DNA of 8,077 nt. Origin: Saprospiraceae bacterium (GTDB lineage Bacteria; Bacteroidota; Bacteroidia; Chitinophagales; Saprospiraceae). Below are positions 5,766-8,077 of the stretch, one piece after another. Position numbers and translations under genes: made by a program. Each line of letters begins with the position of its first letter. Position 1 is the first letter of the stretch. The stretch covers positions 1 through 8,077 of the forward strand of contig JAJDFU010000450.1 of assembly GCA_020528935.1 (NCBI GenBank), written 5' to 3'. The notes below the pieces were generated by a model. The model saw only the letters and a program-made list of their open reading frames with translations. It did not search any database and was not told where the DNA came from.

Positions 5766-6845
5766 TCAGGTTAACTTTAAATATAGCGAATTGTCCTGTA
5801 AATACCAACGCAAAATCCGGGGCCAGGCAAAGGTGTGTAAATTTTCGCATTTCGTCAGAAAACAGCCGTCAGGCGGGGCGGATGGAAGCTGTTCGAGCCT
5901 GAACGCCCAAAAGCGAGCATGGATGTACTGATGGGAGAGCGTCTGGCGAAAGGGCGGAGTTACGGAAACCAGCTCGGGAACCGTGTGCCAGCCCCAGGAT
6001 TGCCAGGCATCGGCTTGTACGAGCTGCTCCAGGCTCGCATCTGCAAACGGCAGTTCCAGGAGGGGGAATTCGTAGAGCTTCTGCCAAATATCCTCGTCCG
6101 TGCGCTGGCGAATGAACACCTCGTCCTGAAACTGGAGCACGAGGTAGTGAAAGTGCCGGACTCTGCGGTCGGGTTGCGCCCGCTTTACCGGCAGCTTGTG
6201 GATACGCCCGCTTTTCTGAGCTATGCAATAGGCACTGAACGGGCAGGTGCTGCAAGCCGGAGCCTTGGGGGTGCATACGGAAGCCCCGAAATCCATAATG
6301 GCCTGGTTGTGGGCACCGGGCCTTTCGGGGTCCAGCAGATCCTGAGCGAGTTGCCGGAATGCTTTTTTGCCCAAAGCGGTGGAAGGGGGGTCTTCGCGGC
6401 CCAACAGGCGGGCCAGTACGCGAATGACATTTCCATCCACTACTGCATGGGGGAGGTTGAAGGCAAAAGACGAAATCGCCGCCGCCGAATAGGGGCCCAC
6501 GCCTTTGAGTTGCAGTAGCTCTTGGTAGGAAGCCGGAAATCGCCCGCCCATTTCGAAAGCAACTCGCCGGGCCGTTTCCAGCATGTGGCGTGCCCGGCGG
6601 TAGTATCCAAGACCCTCCCACAACTTGAAGACCTCGTCTTCCGAAGCCCGTGCCAGTTCGAAAACATCGGGAAAGCGCTCCACAAACCGCTCGTAATACG
6701 GCCTGCCCTGCTCGACACGCGTTTGCTGAAGGATGATTTCCGACAGCCAGACGCGATAGGGATCGCGCACCCCTTTCCACGGCATAGGCCGCTCGTGGGA
6801 AGCATGCCAACTCAGTAAAATGTTGCGGAAAAGCTCGGGATCCAT
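5766..6845 (-). CDS. mutY: A/G-specific adenine DNA glycosylase MutY
   Basis: A 359-residue base-excision repair enzyme that removes adenine mispaired with 8-oxoguanine. The N-terminal HhH-GPD domain contains SEIILQQTRV with catalytic Glu36, the helix-hairpin-helix LKGVGPYSAAAI at 113-124 and VVDGNV with catalytic Asp137. An iron-sulphur cluster loop follows with Cys191, Cys198, Cys201 and Cys207 in the expected C-X6-C-X2-C-X5-C spacing. The C-terminal NUDIX-like domain that recognises 8-oxoguanine spans about 228-350 and has LYEFPLLE at 257-264 and the LSHQ lesion-recognition motif at 303-306. All key residues are present and the length is usual. The ATG at 6845 starts at the expected N-terminal helix. 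It is preceded by a hairpin at 6861-6891 and followed by ssb. Confidence 0.96.
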   Translation of the reverse strand: MDPELFRNILLSWHASHERPMPWKGVRDPYRVWLSEIILQQTRVEQGRPYYERFVERFPDVFELARASEDEVFKLWEGLGYYRRARHMLETARRVAFEMGGRFPASYQELLQLKGVGPYSAAAISSFAFNLPHAVVDGNVIRVLARLLGREDPPSTALGKKAFRQLAQDLLDPERPGAHNQAIMDFGASVCTPKAPACSTCPFSAYCIAQKSGRIHKLPVKRAQPDRRVRHFHYLVLQFQDEVFIRQRTDEDIWQKLYEFPLLELPFADASLEQLVQADAWQSWGWHTVPELVSVTPPFRQTLSHQYIHARFWAFRLEQLPSAPPDGCFLTKCENLHTFAWPRILRWYLQDNSLYLKLT

Positions 6846-6860
6846 ACCGTATTAAACAGC

Positions 6861-6891
6861 TGATCCCCGCCTGCTGTACAGGCAAGGATCA
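6861..6891 (-). terminator. hairpin between the sigma factor gene and mutY, possible weak terminator
   Basis: TGATCC (6861-6866) pairs with GGATCA (6886-6891), and inside it GCCTG (6869-6873) pairs with CAGGC (6879-6883), separated by a two-by-two internal loop. That gives 11 base pairs around a five-base loop. On the minus strand only GCTGTTTAAT follows, so the T-run is poor. It may end the sigma factor transcript, or be a structured leader 15 bases before the mutY start. Confidence 0.4.
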
Positions 6892-6949
6892 ACGTATTCA
6901 GTTTTTCAGAACCCGGATAACACCTCAATCCTGCGAAAGCGGTCGCTTG

Positions 6950-7498
6950 TCAGGCATTCAGAGAGGTGTAGCGCCGGCGAATCAGCTCTTTCAGTTCCTT
7001 GCGGGCAAAAAAGATTCGGCTTTTAACCGTCCCCAACGGCAAACCGAGATGGTCTGCGATCTCCTGATACTTATACCCCTGGTAGTGCATCAGAAAGGGG
7101 ATCTTAACGCTATCATCCAACTCTTCGACCATGTGAATCAGCTCTTTCATCATGATGTTGGATTCTGCTTTGTTCGAAATTACTACACTTCCGGAATTAA
7201 TGTAGTACAAATTGTCGGTAGAATCCATGATGGTGTTGGCCTTGGTCTTTTTCCGATAATTGTTGATGAAGATGTTTTTCATAATGGTAAAGAGCCAGGC
7301 TTTGAAATTGGTGCCCGGACGGAACTTATCGCGATTGGTCATCGCCCGGAATGCCGTTTCCTGAAACAGATCTTTGGCATCTTCCACGTTTTTGGTGAGA
7401 TTGTAAGCAAAGGAGTGAAGAAGGGACGACATACTCTCGAAGCGTTCGTTGAATTCCCCTGTAGAAAGCTGTAAAGTGTCCTGTTGTAGATTTTCCAT
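6950..7498 (-). CDS. ECF-type RNA polymerase sigma factor
   Basis: A 182-residue sigma-70 family factor of the extracytoplasmic-function group. Region 2 spans about 20-85 (LLHSFAYNLTKNVEDAKDLFQET, then KFRPGTNFKAWLFTIMKNIFINNYRKK), which contacts core polymerase and the -10 element. Region 4 spans about 118-172, with the helix-turn-helix YQEIADHLGLPLGTVKSRIFFARKEL that reads the -35 element. Region 3 is absent, as expected for ECF factors. The ATG at 7498 is chosen over an upstream in-frame start at 7597 because the promoter -7 element lies at 7522-7529, so the longer frame would begin upstream of the transcript. No membrane anti-sigma factor gene is adjacent, so its control is not visible here. 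The target regulon is unknown. Confidence 0.92.
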   Translation of the reverse strand: MENLQQDTLQLSTGEFNERFESMSSLLHSFAYNLTKNVEDAKDLFQETAFRAMTNRDKFRPGTNFKAWLFTIMKNIFINNYRKKTKANTIMDSTDNLYYINSGSVVISNKAESNIMMKELIHMVEELDDSVKIPFLMHYQGYKYQEIADHLGLPLGTVKSRIFFARKELKELIRRRYTSLNA

Positions 7499-7521
7499 GG
7501 TCCTCTCTCTTGTTGTTAAAT

Positions 7522-7552
7522 CAAATGTAGGCAAAAGTTCAACAAAACACAA
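7522..7552 (-). promoter_or_regulatory. sigma factor gene promoter, Bacteroidota type
   Basis: On the minus strand TTG (7552-7550) and TACATTTG (7529-7522) match the -33 and -7 elements, with the same 20-base spacing as the recA promoter. Transcription would start near 7515, giving a leader of under 20 bases before the ATG at 7498. This suggests housekeeping-sigma transcription of the gene, separate from the upstream permease gene. Confidence 0.72.
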
Positions 7553-7557
7553 CAAAA
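7540..7557 (-). repeat. tandem TTTTGTTG motif over the sigma factor promoter -33 region
   Basis: The minus strand carries TTTTGTTG twice, at 7557-7550 and 7547-7540, exactly 10 bases apart (about one helix turn). The same octamer recurs at 7750-7743 on the minus strand and at 7704-7711 on the plus strand. The tandem pair overlaps the -33 element, so it could bind an activator or repressor. Low-complexity AT-rich DNA is the alternative explanation. Confidence 0.4.
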
Positions 7558-7696
7558 GCAAGGGGGTGACCAGCTTGTAAACCCGTGAAAAGAGCAAATA
7601 GCTTACACTTCGTTTTTCAATCGACTGATAACCAAGGCTTCACGGAAAATGTTAACAAAATCTTAAAGTACTTTACTTTCAGTAATTTTTGAAAGG

Positions 7697-7759
7697 AAGC
7701 GGTTTTTGTTGAGCTTTTCCATCATTTGCGGGCGAAACACCTCAACAAAAAACCTGCTT
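7697..7759 (-). terminator. long inverted repeat just after the permease gene, possible terminator
   Basis: AAGCGGTTTTTGTTGAG (7697-7713) is nearly the reverse complement of CTCAACAAAAAACCTGCTT (7741-7759), with one mismatch and small bulges and a loop of 27 bases. It begins 4 bases after the permease stop codon on the minus strand, where a transcript end would be expected. There is no proper T-run after the second arm on the minus strand, so termination is plausible but not typical. Confidence 0.45.
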
Positions 7760-7763
7760 CGGT

Positions 7764-8077
7764 TTATTTTTGAGCTTTTTGCACCAATACGACCGCCACG
7801 ACGGCAAAGACCAGGTTGGGCAGCCAGATGCCCAGTAAGACGGGAATGGCCCGTCCGGAGGCAAACACAATGGAAAAGCGGGAAAGGAAGATGTAGGCAG
7901 CCCCCAGGCCTATTCCGAGCGCCAGGTGCAGCCCCATACCGCCGCGCACCTTCCGGGATGCAATGGCCATGCCGATGATGGTAAGGATGATGATGGTGAA
8001 GGCCTCGGCGGTGCCCCGATGAAATTCGCTCACAAGATATTTGTGTTTCCGGACCACTTGAGCGCGCTTTTCCCGGG
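7764..8077 (-). CDS. LptF/LptG (YjgP/YjgQ) family permease, C-terminal part
   Basis: Only the last ~104 codons are in the window; the frame stays open to base 8077, so the 5' end lies outside. The visible part matches the C-terminus of the LptF/LptG permease family, inner-membrane subunits of the LptB2FG ABC transporter that extracts lipopolysaccharide for delivery to the outer membrane. It shows the EFHRGTAEAF motif at the end of the periplasmic domain, three hydrophobic segments (FTIIILTIIGMAIA; LHLALGIGLGAAYIFLSRF; IPVLLGIWLPNLVFAVVAVVL) and a short basic tail QKAQK. I cannot tell LptF from LptG on this fragment. An inverted repeat follows its stop directly, and the sigma factor gene comes 265 bases later with its own promoter. 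Confidence 0.85.
   Translation of the reverse strand, partial: REKRAQVVRKHKYLVSEFHRGTAEAFTIIILTIIGMAIASRKVRGGMGLHLALGIGLGAAYIFLSRFSIVFASGRAIPVLLGIWLPNLVFAVVAVVLVQKAQK

Noticed and set aside
5869..6885. 338-codon minus-strand frame overlapping mutY in another frame
   Set aside because: MutY in the competing frame has all catalytic and iron-sulphur residues; the alternative is a low-information shadow rich in Arg, Gly and Pro.
7499..7597. Longer sigma factor start with a hydrophobic 33-residue N-terminus
   Set aside because: It would begin upstream of the promoter -7 element at 7522-7529, and ECF sigma factors do not carry such a hydrophobic leader.

Overview
The window reads as ordinary chromosomal DNA of a GC-rich member of the Bacteroidota. 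The evidence is a pair of gliding-motility genes (gldE, gldD) directly behind mutY and ssb, two promoters of the Bacteroidota type (TTG, 20 bp, TAnnTTTG) in front of recA and of a sigma factor gene, and no clear Shine-Dalgarno sequences. The protein flavour (TrpF-like paralogue, DUF2147 protein, ECF sigma factor) suggests the Saprospiria (Lewinella-like) group, but that placement is only an impression. I see no mobile element, CRISPR array, phage gene, tRNA or rRNA.

Layout: The left end holds the 5' half of a TrpF-like gene on the minus strand, with an odd C-terminus that stops 10 bases from the window edge. After a 352-base gap with no gene come plus-strand genes: a cysteine-less alkyltransferase-like DNA repair protein, a secreted DUF2147 protein, and a 74-residue protein of unknown function followed by a strong intrinsic terminator. 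recA follows with its own promoter. recA converges on a minus-strand block which, in its own reading direction, runs: LptF/LptG-type permease (5' end outside the window), ECF sigma factor with its own promoter, mutY, ssb, gldE, gldD.

Functional themes: three genes serve DNA repair or recombination (the alkyltransferase-like gene, recA, mutY), and ssb supports them. gldE and gldD belong to the gliding motility / type IX secretion machinery, the permease to lipopolysaccharide export, and the sigma factor to transcriptional control. ssb and gldE are 30 bases apart and in the same reading frame, and gldE appears to start with TTG.

There is no obvious undescribed multi-gene system. The most interesting point is in RecA: catalytic motifs are intact, but the near-invariant loop L2 glutamine (E. 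coli Gln194) reads leucine and the DNA-contacting arginine (E. coli Arg176) also reads leucine. Lesser points are a palindrome inside the recA promoter spacer, repeated TTTTGTTG motifs around the sigma factor promoter, and several intergenic inverted repeats.
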